Position numbers and translations under genes: made by a program. Shown one piece after another: positions 34,391-43,184 of a stretch of DNA of 50,598 nt (positions are counted from its first letter, which is position 1; the number at the start of each line of letters is the position of its first letter). The notes under the pieces are model-generated. The model made no database searches and had not been told where the DNA came from. It worked only from the letters and a program-made list of their open reading frames with translations. The stretch comes from Phil1 sp964612925 (lineage in GTDB: Bacteria; Bacillota; Clostridia; Christensenellales; CAG-138), in the NCBI GenBank assembly GCA_964612925.1, contig CAZTFU010000011.1, positions 1 through 50,598 of the forward strand, given 5' to 3'.

Positions 34391-34678
34391 TTACTTGCGC
34401 TTTGCAAGTTCCGATATCTTTGAAAAATTGGCCATTATGTAGTTGTAGCCGCCCTTTGAATGGGGCAACTTGCACTTTGAGCAATCCTTTATGCCGCCTT
34501 CCAAATAGGTAAAATTGCCGCCGCACTTATCGCCCAGCGCATACAGCGGACAATAGCAGAAAAGGCAGTTGAAAAATTCCGTATTTGCGTTTTCATGGCA
34601 CGGAAAATACGGACAGGCCGAATTTTGAAAGTACGCATATGCGGCCTTTTCGTCAAATTCAAACTTTTTATCTTCCAC
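34391..34678 (-). CDS. Cysteine-rich small domain protein (PF04071-like)
   Basis: A 95-residue protein with seven cysteines in the pattern CPYFPCH, FNCLFCYCPLY, CGG and CSKC, typical of the PF04071 cysteine-rich small domain, which probably binds metal. The function is unknown. A GTG at 34678 was chosen as start because AGGAG lies about ten bases before it; the ATGs further upstream in frame have no ribosome site and the ORF is otherwise read from the start-like MRMDT. It is the first gene before nagA on this strand. Confidence 0.78.
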   Translation of the reverse strand: MEDKKFEFDEKAAYAYFQNSACPYFPCHENANTEFFNCLFCYCPLYALGDKCGGNFTYLEGGIKDCSKCKLPHSKGGYNYIMANFSKISELAKRK

Positions 34679-34757
34679 GGTAAACCATCTCCTTAAACAA
34701 GTATCCATACGCAAACATTATCATTACTTGAGCCGCGTGTCAATAAGGCTAAAAACA

Positions 34758-34787
34758 TTGACAGGCGGCACAAAAGACGGCTATACT
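34758..34787 (+). promoter_or_regulatory. Promoter of the carbamate kinase gene
   Basis: TTGACA (34758-34763), 18 bases, TATACT (34782-34787). Confidence 0.75.
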
Positions 34788-34833
34788 ATTCCTGTATGCA
34801 CAAGCATGCATTATCAAAAGGAGAACAGCCAAT

Positions 34834-35775
34834 ATGAAAAAGTTAGTAATAGCCCTTGGCGGCAACGCATTGCAGGAAGCAGGCAAGCCCGCCACCGCCG
34901 AAGCACAGCTTGAAGTGGTTGAAAAGACCAGCGAATACATAGCAGATATTGTTGAACGCGGCTACCATGTAATAGTGGCGCACGGCAATGGCCCGCAGGT
35001 GGGCAGAATAGTTATACAGAATGAGGTTGCCTCCGCCTCTACCCCCGCAATGCCGTTTGACGTTTGCGGCGCGATGAGTCAGGGCATGATAGGTTATCAC
35101 ATTCAGCAGGGTCTTTCCAAAGTGCTCAGGCACAGGGGAGTAGATAAGCAGGTCGTAACCGTGGTCACGCAGGTGGTTGTTGATAAGAATGACCCCAAAT
35201 TCAAGGCTCCTTCCAAGCCGATAGGCCCCTTCTATTCCGAGGAGGAAGCCAAGGCCATAGCCGAGGAAAAGGGCTACACCATGAAAGAGGATGCGGGCCG
35301 CGGTTGGAGAAGGGTTGTTGCATCTCCTCTGCCCGTTGAAATAGTAGAGCTTGACGCAGTAAAGGCACTTAATGACGCAGGCTTTGTGGTCGTTACGGTA
35401 GGCGGCGGCGGAATACCCGTTGTGCGCAACGATTCGGGCGACCTTGAGGGCGTGGCCGCAGTTATAGACAAGGACCTTGCAAGTGAAAAGCTTGCCCGTG
35501 ACATGGATGCCGATGCGCTTGTTATACTCACCGCAGTTGAAAAGGTAAGCATAAACTTCAAAAAGCCCGATCAGAAGGATCTTGACACGCTTACCGCCGC
35601 ACAGGCGCGCCAATATATAAGCGAAGGTCACTTCGCCCCCGGCAGTATGCTGCCCAAAATAGAGGCCGCGCTGAACTTTGTTGAAAGCAAGGCGGGGCGC
35701 ACAGCCATAATAACCAGCCTTGACAAGGCCGTTGACGCAATAGAGGGCCGCGCAGGCACCACCATAACCGCATAA
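34834..35775 (+). CDS. arcC: Carbamate kinase
   Basis: A 313-residue enzyme that makes ATP from carbamoyl phosphate and ADP, giving carbamate. Motifs include KLVIALGGNALQ at the start, VIVAHGNGPQVG, RRVVASPLPVEIVE, VTVGGGGIPVV and AAVIDKDLASEKLARDMDADALVILTAVE, as in ArcC. Normally it works with ornithine, putrescine or oxamate carbamoyltransferase; none is in the window. AAAGGAGAA precedes the ATG. It is followed by the DUF1015 gene after 41 bases, with its own GGAGG site, probably on one transcript. Confidence 0.95.
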   Translation: MKKLVIALGGNALQEAGKPATAEAQLEVVEKTSEYIADIVERGYHVIVAHGNGPQVGRIVIQNEVASASTPAMPFDVCGAMSQGMIGYHIQQGLSKVLRHRGVDKQVVTVVTQVVVDKNDPKFKAPSKPIGPFYSEEEAKAIAEEKGYTMKEDAGRGWRRVVASPLPVEIVELDAVKALNDAGFVVVTVGGGGIPVVRNDSGDLEGVAAVIDKDLASEKLARDMDADALVILTAVEKVSINFKKPDQKDLDTLTAAQARQYISEGHFAPGSMLPKIEAALNFVESKAGRTAIITSLDKAVDAIEGRAGTTITA

Positions 35776-35816
35776 TTACCACAGCAAATATTTTACTCGA
35801 ACGGAGGATAATACTA

Positions 35817-37163
35817 ATGAGCAAATACGAAAACAGCGTTGGGGTGCTTATCCCCGAAATTCTGCTTCCCAAGGCCGATACGGATATGACCAAATGGGCC
35901 GTTGTTGCGTGCGACCAGTTTACTTCTCAGCCCGATTACTGGCAGGAAACCGAAGCCATAGTCGGTGACGCGCCCTCCACGCTCAGGCTGATGCTGCCCG
36001 AAATGTACCTTGAAAAGCCCGATGAGGCCGAGCGCATCGCCAACATAAACGCCACCATGAAGCGTTATCTTGACACGGGCGTGCTTGAAAACTTAGGTCA
36101 GGGCATAATGTACATCGAGCGCCGCGCCGGTGCAAACGTGCGCCACGGCGTTATAGTCGCGCTTGACCTTGAGTGCTATGATTATTCAAAGGGATCAACC
36201 ACTCTTATCCGTGCGACGGAGGGTACCATAGTCGAGCGCATACCGCCGCGCCTTCGCATAAGGAAGGATGCTCCCGTTGAGTTGCCGCACATACTCGTGC
36301 TTATAGACGACCCCGAGCGCAGCGTTATCGAGCCCATAGGCGAAAGCGTAAGCGATTGCGAAAAGCGTTACGATTTCGATCTTATGCAGAACGGCGGCCA
36401 CATAAAGGGCTACTTTGTAAAGGATGAAGCGCGTGTAAACGCAATGCTTCGTGCACTTGAAAAGCTTGCAAATCCCGAGGTATTCAGTGAAAAATACGGT
36501 ACCGATGCACCGAGCCTGTTATTCGCCATGGGCGATGGCAACCATTCCTTCGCAACAGCAAAGGCCAACTGGGAGAACATCAAAAAGACCCTCTCTGACG
36601 AGGAAATCGAGAACCATCCCGCACGTTACGCGCTTGTCGAGCTTGAAAACGTACACGATACGGGCATAGAGTTTGAACCCATACACCGCGTTGTATTCGG
36701 CGTTGATACCCATAAGGCAGTTGCATACCTGAGCGGCAAACTCAGCGAGCAGAACGGCGAATGTGAGGTACATATTTACGGTTCCAAGGCCGAACGTGAT
36801 GAGGCAATGGCCGCAAACGAAGGCAAGGGCTGCCACCTGCTGCCGTTTATGATAAAGGAAGGCTACGGCTACTTTATGGTAAGTGAACCCGCCGCTCAGC
36901 TTGAGGTCGGCACACTGCAAAACGCACTTGACGTATTTATTAAGGAAACCGAGGGTGCTACCATAGACTATATCCACGGCGAACAGGTCGTTGACGAGCT
37001 TGGCCGCAAAGATAACAACATGGGCTTCATACTGCCCAACATGGGCAAGAGCGCATTCTTCAAGACCGTAATATTTGACGGTGCGCTGCCGAGAAAGACC
37101 TTCTCCATGGGCGAAGCAAACGAAAAGCGGTACTACCTTGAGTGCCGTAAGATCTCAAAGTAA
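35817..37163 (+). CDS. DUF1015 domain protein
   Basis: A 448-residue cytoplasmic protein spanning the whole DUF1015 (PF06245) family length. Typical stretches are KWAVVACDQFTSQPDYW near residue 27, RHGVIVALDLECYDYSKGS, LPHILVLIDDPERSVIEP, LFAMGDGNHSFATAKANWE and YIHGEQVV. The family is widespread in anaerobes and is of unknown or debated function, with suggestions linking it to serine metabolism. It follows arcC closely; a hairpin ends the unit at 37188-37233. Confidence 0.9.
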   Translation: MSKYENSVGVLIPEILLPKADTDMTKWAVVACDQFTSQPDYWQETEAIVGDAPSTLRLMLPEMYLEKPDEAERIANINATMKRYLDTGVLENLGQGIMYIERRAGANVRHGVIVALDLECYDYSKGSTTLIRATEGTIVERIPPRLRIRKDAPVELPHILVLIDDPERSVIEPIGESVSDCEKRYDFDLMQNGGHIKGYFVKDEARVNAMLRALEKLANPEVFSEKYGTDAPSLLFAMGDGNHSFATAKANWENIKKTLSDEEIENHPARYALVELENVHDTGIEFEPIHRVVFGVDTHKAVAYLSGKLSEQNGECEVHIYGSKAERDEAMAANEGKGCHLLPFMIKEGYGYFMVSEPAAQLEVGTLQNALDVFIKETEGATIDYIHGEQVVDELGRKDNNMGFILPNMGKSAFFKTVIFDGALPRKTFSMGEANEKRYYLECRKISK

Positions 37164-37187
37164 CAAAGTAACATTTTCACCTAACAA

Positions 37188-37233
37188 AAGCCGACATCGG
37201 GGGCGGTAACGGATACCGTCCCCGTCGGTTTAT
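37188..37233 (+). terminator. Probable terminator of the arcC-DUF1015 unit
   Basis: A long stem with outer CCGAC/GTCGG and inner GGGGGCGGTA/TACCGTCCCC arms, interrupted by a small bulge, then GGTTTAT. Confidence 0.65.
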
Positions 37234-37252
37234 AATCCGCGGTACATAACCA

Positions 37253-38188
37253 ATGGCATCATTTTTCGATTCGATATCGGCCGTTGCGCTGATACTCATG
37301 CTTATAGCGACAGGCTATATCTGCGGCAGGCTGAAGCTTATGCGGCCCGAACACAAGGACTTTACAGTAAAGCTGCTTATAAACATATCCGTGCCGTGCA
37401 TGTGCATACATAATGTTTTTACGGATTTTTCAATCGAACTTATAAGTGAAGCGGGCTCTCTTTTGCTGGTGCCGTTTCTTTTCAATTTGGCCACGATAGC
37501 ACTGTCCCTTGTGATAGCAAAGCTTATGCGCATTCCCCGCAAACGCTTTGGCGGGTTCGTTGTAATGTGCGCCATGACAAATTCGCTTTTTGTGGGCTAC
37601 CCCGTATGTACCGAGCTTTTCGGTGCGGAGGGCACACCGTATGTAATGTGCTTTTACATGCTCAATACGTTCTTTTTCTGGGCAGTCGGTTCTACCATGA
37701 TATACATAAGCGCGGGCGGCAAGGGGCTGACATTCGGCGCGGTCTGCAAAAAGCTGGCATCGCCGCCGCTTATCGCTTTGTTTGCCGCGGTCGCGCTGCT
37801 GTTGCTTAGGGTTGAACTGCCAAGCACACTTTTAAGCTTTACGAAGCACATGGGCAACACCGTGACACCGCTTGCGCTCATATACATAGGCTTTTTGATA
37901 TATGAAACGGGGCTGAAAAATCTAAAGCCCGATGCGGGAATATGGGTGGTGAGCGGCATGCGCTTTATCGTCTCTCCGCTTATAATGCTGTTGATATGCT
38001 CTCTTTTCGGCATTATCGGCACGGCGCGAAGCGTTTTTATGATAGAGGCCGCCATGCCCGTTATGACACAATCCGTAATAGTATCCGCTTATGCCAATGC
38101 GGATGAAAGGTATAATGCACTGGGCATGGGGTTCACATCCATGCTGTGCCTTGTGGCCATTCCCGTGCTTATGCTGCTTTTTGGCTGA
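37253..38188 (+). CDS. AEC family transporter (auxin efflux carrier-like)
   Basis: A 311-residue membrane protein with about ten TM helices in two five-helix repeats. LINISVPCMCIHNVF and GFVVMCAMTNSLFVGYPVCTELFG contain the crossing motif of the auxin efflux carrier (PF03547) family, as does the late EAAMPVMTQSVIVSAYANAD. Bacterial members move malate, malonate or similar anions; the substrate is unknown. There is no strong ribosome site before 37253. The acyltransferase gene follows after 24 bases. Confidence 0.9.
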   Translation: MASFFDSISAVALILMLIATGYICGRLKLMRPEHKDFTVKLLINISVPCMCIHNVFTDFSIELISEAGSLLLVPFLFNLATIALSLVIAKLMRIPRKRFGGFVVMCAMTNSLFVGYPVCTELFGAEGTPYVMCFYMLNTFFFWAVGSTMIYISAGGKGLTFGAVCKKLASPPLIALFAAVALLLLRVELPSTLLSFTKHMGNTVTPLALIYIGFLIYETGLKNLKPDAGIWVVSGMRFIVSPLIMLLICSLFGIIGTARSVFMIEAAMPVMTQSVIVSAYANADERYNALGMGFTSMLCLVAIPVLMLLFG

Positions 38189-38212
38189 GATTTTTTTGCT
38201 TATGGGGGATAT

Positions 38213-39427
38213 ATGCTTTCCAAATACGCTGTTAAGCCGCATATTAAGCCGTTTTATGACGTGCTGATGCTTTTGCTCAGGCCCTATCTTTATTTGAAAT
38301 ACCGTTTTCGCGTGCCGCGGGATCTGCCTCAGCTTGAATCGGGGCCGATAATGCTGCTTGGCAGCCACACAGGCAACCTTGATTTTCTTTTTGCGCTGGC
38401 AACGGTAAGAAAAAAGCGTTTTCACGCGGTGGTTGCCGCCCATTTTTACCGCAACAAGCGCATTGCGTTTTTATTGAATACACTGCGGTGCATACGCAAG
38501 GAGCAGTTCCGTGCGGATGTTGAAAGCATTGCGCGGATGAAAAATGCCGTGGCAAGCGGCGAAAGCCTGCTTATCTACCCCGAGGGCGAGGTAAACGGCA
38601 CGGGGCGCACCGCAAAAAGCAGCCCGAGCATAGCAAGACTTGCAAAACTGTTGAAGGTACCGCTTTACGCCGCGCGCACACACGGCGGTTACTTCACGCG
38701 CCCCAAATGGAACCCCGTGCAAACCAAAGGCAAGGTTGAAATAGAGATAGAGCGCATTGCCACCGCCGAGGAGGTTTCTTCCCTCAGCACGGATGAGCTT
38801 TATGCGCGCATAGAAGAAAAAATATACGTTGACGATTACATGTGGCAAAAGGAGCGCATGGTACCGTTCAGCGGCAAATATAAGGCAAAGGGACTTGATA
38901 AGCTTATATACCTTTGCCCCAAGTGCGGCCGCGAATTCACAATGCGCACCGACGGCAACGAAATATTCTGTACCGAGTGCGGCAACAGGGGATATATGGA
39001 CGAATACGGCTTTTTGCACCCAAAAAGTGAAAAGGACAGCATACCCGAGTTTGTTCCCGATTGGGCAGAGCTTCAAAGAGATGCACTGCGGCGCGAAATA
39101 GCATCGGCCGATTTTGCGCTTACTGCGCCGTGTAAGCTTCAGTATCATCTAAACACCAATTCCGTGCGACATACGGATGTGGGTCACGGCACTGTAACGC
39201 TTACGCACGACACGATAAGCTATATCGGCACGGCGGAAGGTGAGGATATAAGCTACACGTTCTCACTTGAGGGGATACAGAAATTCCCGTTCAATATGGG
39301 CAACCAGTTTGATGTTCCCAATATGCGACGCACGATAAGCATACGCCCCGACAATTATCAAATGAATGAAAAATTCGTGCTTGCGCTGCCGCTTATACAT
39401 GAATATAAACTCGGCCATAATGCATAA
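38213..39427 (+). CDS. Acyltransferase (PlsC-like) fused to a zinc ribbon
   Basis: A 404-residue protein. Residues about 1-210 are an LPLAT/PlsC domain with the catalytic His52-x4-Asp57 (SHTGNLDF) and YPEGEVNGTGR (121-131), where EGE takes the place of the usual EGTR. A zinc ribbon follows, CPKC (Cys235, Cys238) and CTEC (Cys253, Cys256), then about 140 strand-rich residues not recognised. Standard PlsC proteins have 200-250 residues. It should acylate a lysophospholipid or other acceptor at the inner membrane face; what the zinc part does is unknown. GGGGGATAT precedes the ATG. Confidence 0.85.
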   Translation: MLSKYAVKPHIKPFYDVLMLLLRPYLYLKYRFRVPRDLPQLESGPIMLLGSHTGNLDFLFALATVRKKRFHAVVAAHFYRNKRIAFLLNTLRCIRKEQFRADVESIARMKNAVASGESLLIYPEGEVNGTGRTAKSSPSIARLAKLLKVPLYAARTHGGYFTRPKWNPVQTKGKVEIEIERIATAEEVSSLSTDELYARIEEKIYVDDYMWQKERMVPFSGKYKAKGLDKLIYLCPKCGREFTMRTDGNEIFCTECGNRGYMDEYGFLHPKSEKDSIPEFVPDWAELQRDALRREIASADFALTAPCKLQYHLNTNSVRHTDVGHGTVTLTHDTISYIGTAEGEDISYTFSLEGIQKFPFNMGNQFDVPNMRRTISIRPDNYQMNEKFVLALPLIHEYKLGHNA

Positions 39428-39446
39428 AAATAATTCATTCCGTTAC

Positions 39447-39475
39447 TTGACACGCGGCCTTTACAGTGCTACAAT
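39447..39475 (+). promoter_or_regulatory. Promoter of the T-box/Trp transporter operon
   Basis: TTGACA (39447-39452), 17 bases, TACAAT (39470-39475). Transcription would start near 39482, at the base of the T-box stem I. Confidence 0.8.
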
Positions 39476-39481
39476 GCACAA

Positions 39482-39785
39482 AACCGTTGAAGAAGAGTAA
39501 GTAGCTTTGTACCCTTTTCTTACAGAGAGCCGCGGGCGGTGCAATCGCGGCAGAATAAGGCCAATGCGAATGGACTTCCGAGGGCGAGCGGAAAGGTGCC
39601 GTGTGCACCGAGTATGTAAGACGGAGCGTGGACTCTCCGTGATCAAAGGTCGGCGTATGGATGTACGCGCAAAGGTGGGCGCATATTATGCGTCAAGCAG
39701 GGTGGCACCGCAGGAATAAGCTAATCAGCTCCTGTCCCGGCATACACGATTACCGTGTTAGCTTAGGGCGGGGGCTTTTGTTTTA
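39482..39785 (+). ncRNA. T-box riboswitch, tryptophan-specific
   Basis: The leader shows all T-box parts. AGTA (39496-39499) and, on the other side of the specifier loop, GAA-TGG-AC with the specifier codon UGG at 39571-39573. An AGAGAG motif (39524-39529) and a GC-rich distal stem of stem I follow. The T-box itself, AAGCAGGGTGGCACCGC, spans 39695-39711; its UGGC bulge fits the acceptor end of tRNA with G as discriminator, as in bacterial tRNA-Trp. A terminator ends it with TTTTGTTTT (39777-39785). Uncharged tRNA-Trp would keep the downstream transporter genes on. Confidence 0.93.
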
Positions 39786-39813
39786 CGCAAAATTCGCCCA
39801 TGGGAGGAATACT

Positions 39814-39900
39814 ATGATAAATGCATCCGTTTTACCGCTAAGGCGATGGCGCGGCCGTAGCCGCAAATTTTATTTACATCGCCCGATTGTGGGGGCATAA
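39814..39900 (+). CDS. Short ORF (28 aa) between the T-box and the binding-protein gene
   Basis: ATG at 39814 has GGGAGG six bases before, as good as any site in the window. It codes for 28 residues rich in Arg with one Trp, and ends 30 bases before the lipoprotein ATG. It may be a leader peptide or a chance ORF. No family is recognised. Confidence 0.4.
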   Translation: MINASVLPLRRWRGRSRKFYLHRPIVGA

Positions 39901-39930
39901 ACATAATTTACTGAAAGGAACGAACCGAAA

Positions 39931-40971
39931 ATGAAGAAAACACTCGCTTTAATGCTTTGCATATTTATGATATCCGCTCTGTTTTTCGGCTGTGCCGACG
40001 GAGGAAGCACATCGGACGAAAACACGGTGCATGTAGGCATATGCAATTACGTTGACGATGCATCCCTTGACCAGATTGTCGAAAGCATACGCACACGCCT
40101 TGACAAAATAGGCACCGAGCGCGGCATTACATTCAAAATATCATACGATAACTGCAATGCGGATGCCAACCTTATGGCGCAGATAATTTCAAACTTTCAG
40201 GCGGATAACGTTGACATAATGGTTGCCGTTGCCACGCCCGTTGCAATGGCAATGCAGGCCGCAACCGAGGACAGCGGCACAAGCGTTGTGTTCGCCGCGG
40301 TATCGGACCCCGTGGGCGCGGGACTTGTGGATTCGCTTGAGGTCCCGGGAGGCAATATGACGGGCACGTCCGACTATCTTGATACGGCGGCAATAATGCG
40401 GCTTATATTCGCCGCCGACCCCGATGCAAAGCGCATTGCACTGCTCTATGACATAGGGCAGGATTCCTCAACCGCCGCAATAGCCCATGCCAAAGAGTAT
40501 CTTGACCTAAACGGCATTGCCTACGGCGAATACACGGGCACCACGGTGGACGAAATAATGCTTAGTGTGCAATCCCTTATTGCGGACGGTGCCGATGCCG
40601 TGTTCACCCCGACCGACAACACCGTGATGAAGGCGGAGCTGAGCATATACGAAATGCTGTCCGAAGCGGGAATACCGCACTATGCGGGCGCAGATTCGTT
40701 TGCACTCAACGGTGCGTTCTTGGGCTACGGCGTTGATTACACCGCCCTTGGCAGTGAAACGGCGGATTTGGTTGCAAGCATAGTGCTTGACGGTGCCGAC
40801 AGTGCAACGCTTGCCGTAAAGACGTTTGACAACGGCCGTGCCACCGTAAACACGGAAACTTGCGCCGCACTTGGATTTGATTATGATGAAATTGCGGCGG
40901 CATTTGCGCCGTACTGCACAAGCGTACAGAGCATAGTCACCGCAGAAAGCTTTGACGAGCTTTCGGACTGA
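39931..40971 (+). CDS. trpX: ABC transporter substrate-binding lipoprotein, TrpX type
   Basis: A 346-residue lipoprotein of the ABC_sub_bind family (PF04392). The signal peptide ends in the lipobox ALFFGC with the lipid-bearing Cys at about residue 21. The mature part has two Rossmann-like lobes, with VDIMVAVATPVAMAMQAAT, VVFAAVSDPVGAGLV and AVFTPTDNTVMKAEL as typical strands. A tryptophan ligand is inferred from the T-box upstream with its UGG specifier and the TrpXYZ gene order. AAAGGAA lies before the ATG. Confidence 0.9.
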   Translation: MKKTLALMLCIFMISALFFGCADGGSTSDENTVHVGICNYVDDASLDQIVESIRTRLDKIGTERGITFKISYDNCNADANLMAQIISNFQADNVDIMVAVATPVAMAMQAATEDSGTSVVFAAVSDPVGAGLVDSLEVPGGNMTGTSDYLDTAAIMRLIFAADPDAKRIALLYDIGQDSSTAAIAHAKEYLDLNGIAYGEYTGTTVDEIMLSVQSLIADGADAVFTPTDNTVMKAELSIYEMLSEAGIPHYAGADSFALNGAFLGYGVDYTALGSETADLVASIVLDGADSATLAVKTFDNGRATVNTETCAALGFDYDEIAAAFAPYCTSVQSIVTAESFDELSD

Positions 40972-40993
40972 TTTTGATATTCGGAGGATAACA

Positions 40994-41923
40994 ATGGGTC
41001 CTGATCAGATATTCGCACTGCTGCAAACAACGTTCGAGCTTGGGCTGATATCCGCACTTACGGTGCTTGCGCTGTTTTTAAGCTATTCCATGCTCAACGT
41101 ATGCGATCTGTCAACGGATGGTTGTTTTACGCTCGGTGCGGTCGTTGGTGCGGCCGTAGCCATAGCGGGGCATCCCTTCCTTTCAATACCTGCGGCAATG
41201 CTTGCAGGCGTTGTGTCGGGCTTTATAACGGCCCTTTTGCAAACAAAAATGGGCATAAACAGTCTGCTTTCGGGCATAATAGTCAATACCGCGCTGTATT
41301 CGGTAAACATCGCCCTAATGGGTGGGGCAAGCATACTCAACATGAATAAGGCGGAAACGGTTTTTACTCTTGCAAAGGATATGCTTGAGGGAATAGGACT
41401 CGGCGGCCAATATAAGCTTATAATTGCAGCAGCGGCGGTGATTATAATTGCCGCAGTGCTCGTGTTTTTCCTTAAAACGCGGCTTGGCCTTGCCATACGC
41501 GCCACGGGCGACAACCCCGACATGGTGCGCTCCTCTTCAATAAACCCGACCTTCACCACGATAGTCGGATTGTGCATAGCCAATTCATTCACCGCGCTTT
41601 CGGGCTGTCTGCTTGCGCAGTCGCAAAAATCGGTAAATATAGATATAGGCGGCGGCATGGTCACGATAGCGTTGGCTTCGCTTTTGATAGGCAGTGCGTT
41701 TTTGGGCAAAAGGAAAATGCCGCTCAGGATACTCGGCATGGTGATAGGTGCGGTCATCTTCAGGCTGGTTTACACCATAGCACTGCGCTTCAACATGCCC
41801 GCATTCATGCTGAAGCTGGTTTCAAGCGTGATAGTAATTGCGGCAATATCCATACCCTATTTCAAGCAGCGGCTTCCACTTATCAAGCGCACTCTGTCCG
41901 CACGCCAAAGGAGGGGAGCATAA
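40994..41923 (+). CDS. trpY: ABC transporter permease, TrpY type
   Basis: A 309-residue inner-membrane permease of the branched-chain-like (BPD_transp_2) fold with about eight to nine TM helices. SMLNVCDLSTDGCFTLGAVVGAAVAIAG, GLAIRATGDNPDMVRSSSINPTFTTIVGLCIANSFTALSG are hallmark segments. The start at 40994 was chosen for GGAGG seven bases upstream; the frame is open earlier but overlaps the trpX end. It is between the binding protein and ATPase genes, so it forms the pore of the importer. Confidence 0.9.
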   Translation: MGPDQIFALLQTTFELGLISALTVLALFLSYSMLNVCDLSTDGCFTLGAVVGAAVAIAGHPFLSIPAAMLAGVVSGFITALLQTKMGINSLLSGIIVNTALYSVNIALMGGASILNMNKAETVFTLAKDMLEGIGLGGQYKLIIAAAAVIIIAAVLVFFLKTRLGLAIRATGDNPDMVRSSSINPTFTTIVGLCIANSFTALSGCLLAQSQKSVNIDIGGGMVTIALASLLIGSAFLGKRKMPLRILGMVIGAVIFRLVYTIALRFNMPAFMLKLVSSVIVIAAISIPYFKQRLPLIKRTLSARQRRGA

Positions 41924-41924
41924 C

Positions 41925-42707
41925 ATGCTGAAGCTTAACGGTTTAACCAAGTCCTTCCAAGTCGGCACGGAAACAAAGCATGTGCTCACCGGCGTTGACC
42001 TTCACGCGGCAAAGGGCGATTTTATAACCATAATCGGCGCAAACGGCGCGGGCAAATCAACGCTGTTTAACGCCATTGCGGGCAGTTTTATAACGGACGG
42101 CGGCACAATAACGCTTGACGGGCGTGACATTACGCTTGAAAGTGAATATAGGCGTGCGCGCAGCATAGGCAGATTGTTTCAGGACCCCATGCGCGGCAGT
42201 GCACCCAACATGACGATAGAAGAAAACCTTTACCTTGCATCGGGCAGCGGAAAGTGGTTCGGCCGCATTGCCAAAAAGGACAGGGAGCTTTTCCGCTACA
42301 GACTTTCCATGCTTGGCATGGGGCTTGAAAACTCCCTTTCGCAAAGCGTAGGCGCACTGAGCGGCGGCCAAAGGCAGGCATTGACCCTTATTATGGCCAC
42401 AATAAACCCGCCCAAGCTCCTTTTGCTTGATGAACATACCGCCGCGCTTGACCCAAGTGCCGCGGAGAAGATACTCAGCGTTACCGATTCCATAGTTGCC
42501 GAGCACGACCTTACCTGCCTTATGATAACACACAACATGCAATCCGCACTGGAGCACGGCAACCGCACCATAATGATGGACGGTGGCAAAATAGTCATGG
42601 ATGTTCGCGGCACTGAGCGTGCAAGCCTCAGCGTAGATGCGCTGTTGCAACGCTTCCGCGAAATATCGGGCAAGGCCCTCGACAACGACAGGATGCTACT
42701 GATTTAG
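41925..42707 (+). CDS. trpZ: ABC transporter ATPase, TrpZ type
   Basis: A 260-residue ATPase with Walker A GANGAGKS (38-45), Q-loop GRLFQDPMRG, signature LSGGQRQ (145-151), Walker B LLLLDE (165-170) and H-loop His in MITHNM. The start at 41925 follows AGGAGGGGAG, one base after the trpY stop, so the genes are translated in step. The frame open further upstream overlaps trpY and was not used. With TrpX and TrpY it makes a complete importer. Confidence 0.92.
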   Translation: MLKLNGLTKSFQVGTETKHVLTGVDLHAAKGDFITIIGANGAGKSTLFNAIAGSFITDGGTITLDGRDITLESEYRRARSIGRLFQDPMRGSAPNMTIEENLYLASGSGKWFGRIAKKDRELFRYRLSMLGMGLENSLSQSVGALSGGQRQALTLIMATINPPKLLLLDEHTAALDPSAAEKILSVTDSIVAEHDLTCLMITHNMQSALEHGNRTIMMDGGKIVMDVRGTERASLSVDALLQRFREISGKALDNDRMLLI

Positions 42708-42736
42708 CCCTTTGCATCGCCAAGTAAGATTTTTAA

Positions 42737-42785
42737 CCCCCCCGAACTGCGGCTATGGATACACGCGGCTCGAGGGCGTTTTATT
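42737..42785 (+). terminator. Probable terminator of the trpXYZ operon
   Basis: Imperfect GC-rich hairpin (CCCCCGAACTGCG pairing with CGCGGCTCGAGGG) followed by CGTTTTATTG. Confidence 0.55.
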
Positions 42786-43184
42786 GTGGGGAAGGCAAGA
42801 AAAACAAAGATGCAAAGGTTTTTTGCTCATCCGCAGTGAGACGGGAGGGTTACGGCGGGTTTAGGTGGGATTGACAAGACTAAACCCGCGGTATTCACGT
42901 CCTATCGGTCACGGGTTACGCCGTGACAGCTCCCGCCAGAGGGAGGGCCGAGAAAAATTTGGACTGAGCCATGTCAGGGGGTCTATCACCAAAAAATCTG
43001 AGGCGGAGCTACCGTGACTTTAAATAATAAATCATACTGAACAGATGAAAAGGGAGAGCCTTCAGCTTTACCCATGTGCTGCTCCTTTCACAAGGCGTAA
43101 GTTCCTTTCGTATTGTACTTATCTCACCCGACTATATCAGGTTATTTCCCGAGCATCATTTTTTCATCGCTGCCTGCTCATTTA
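42786..43184. other. Non-coding region left of the A/T-rich island
   Basis: No gene is visible in these 400 bases. It holds the two-hairpin element at 42908-42945 and then a change from GC-rich to A/T-richer sequence at about 42950-43100. Confidence 0.4.
42908..42945. repeat. REP-like two-hairpin element
   Basis: GTCACGG/CCGTGAC (42908-42914 and 42921-42927) is followed by CTCCC/GGGAG (42930-42934 and 42941-42945). The arrangement looks like the extragenic palindromes seen many times in gut Clostridia genomes. Only one copy is present in this window. Confidence 0.4.
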
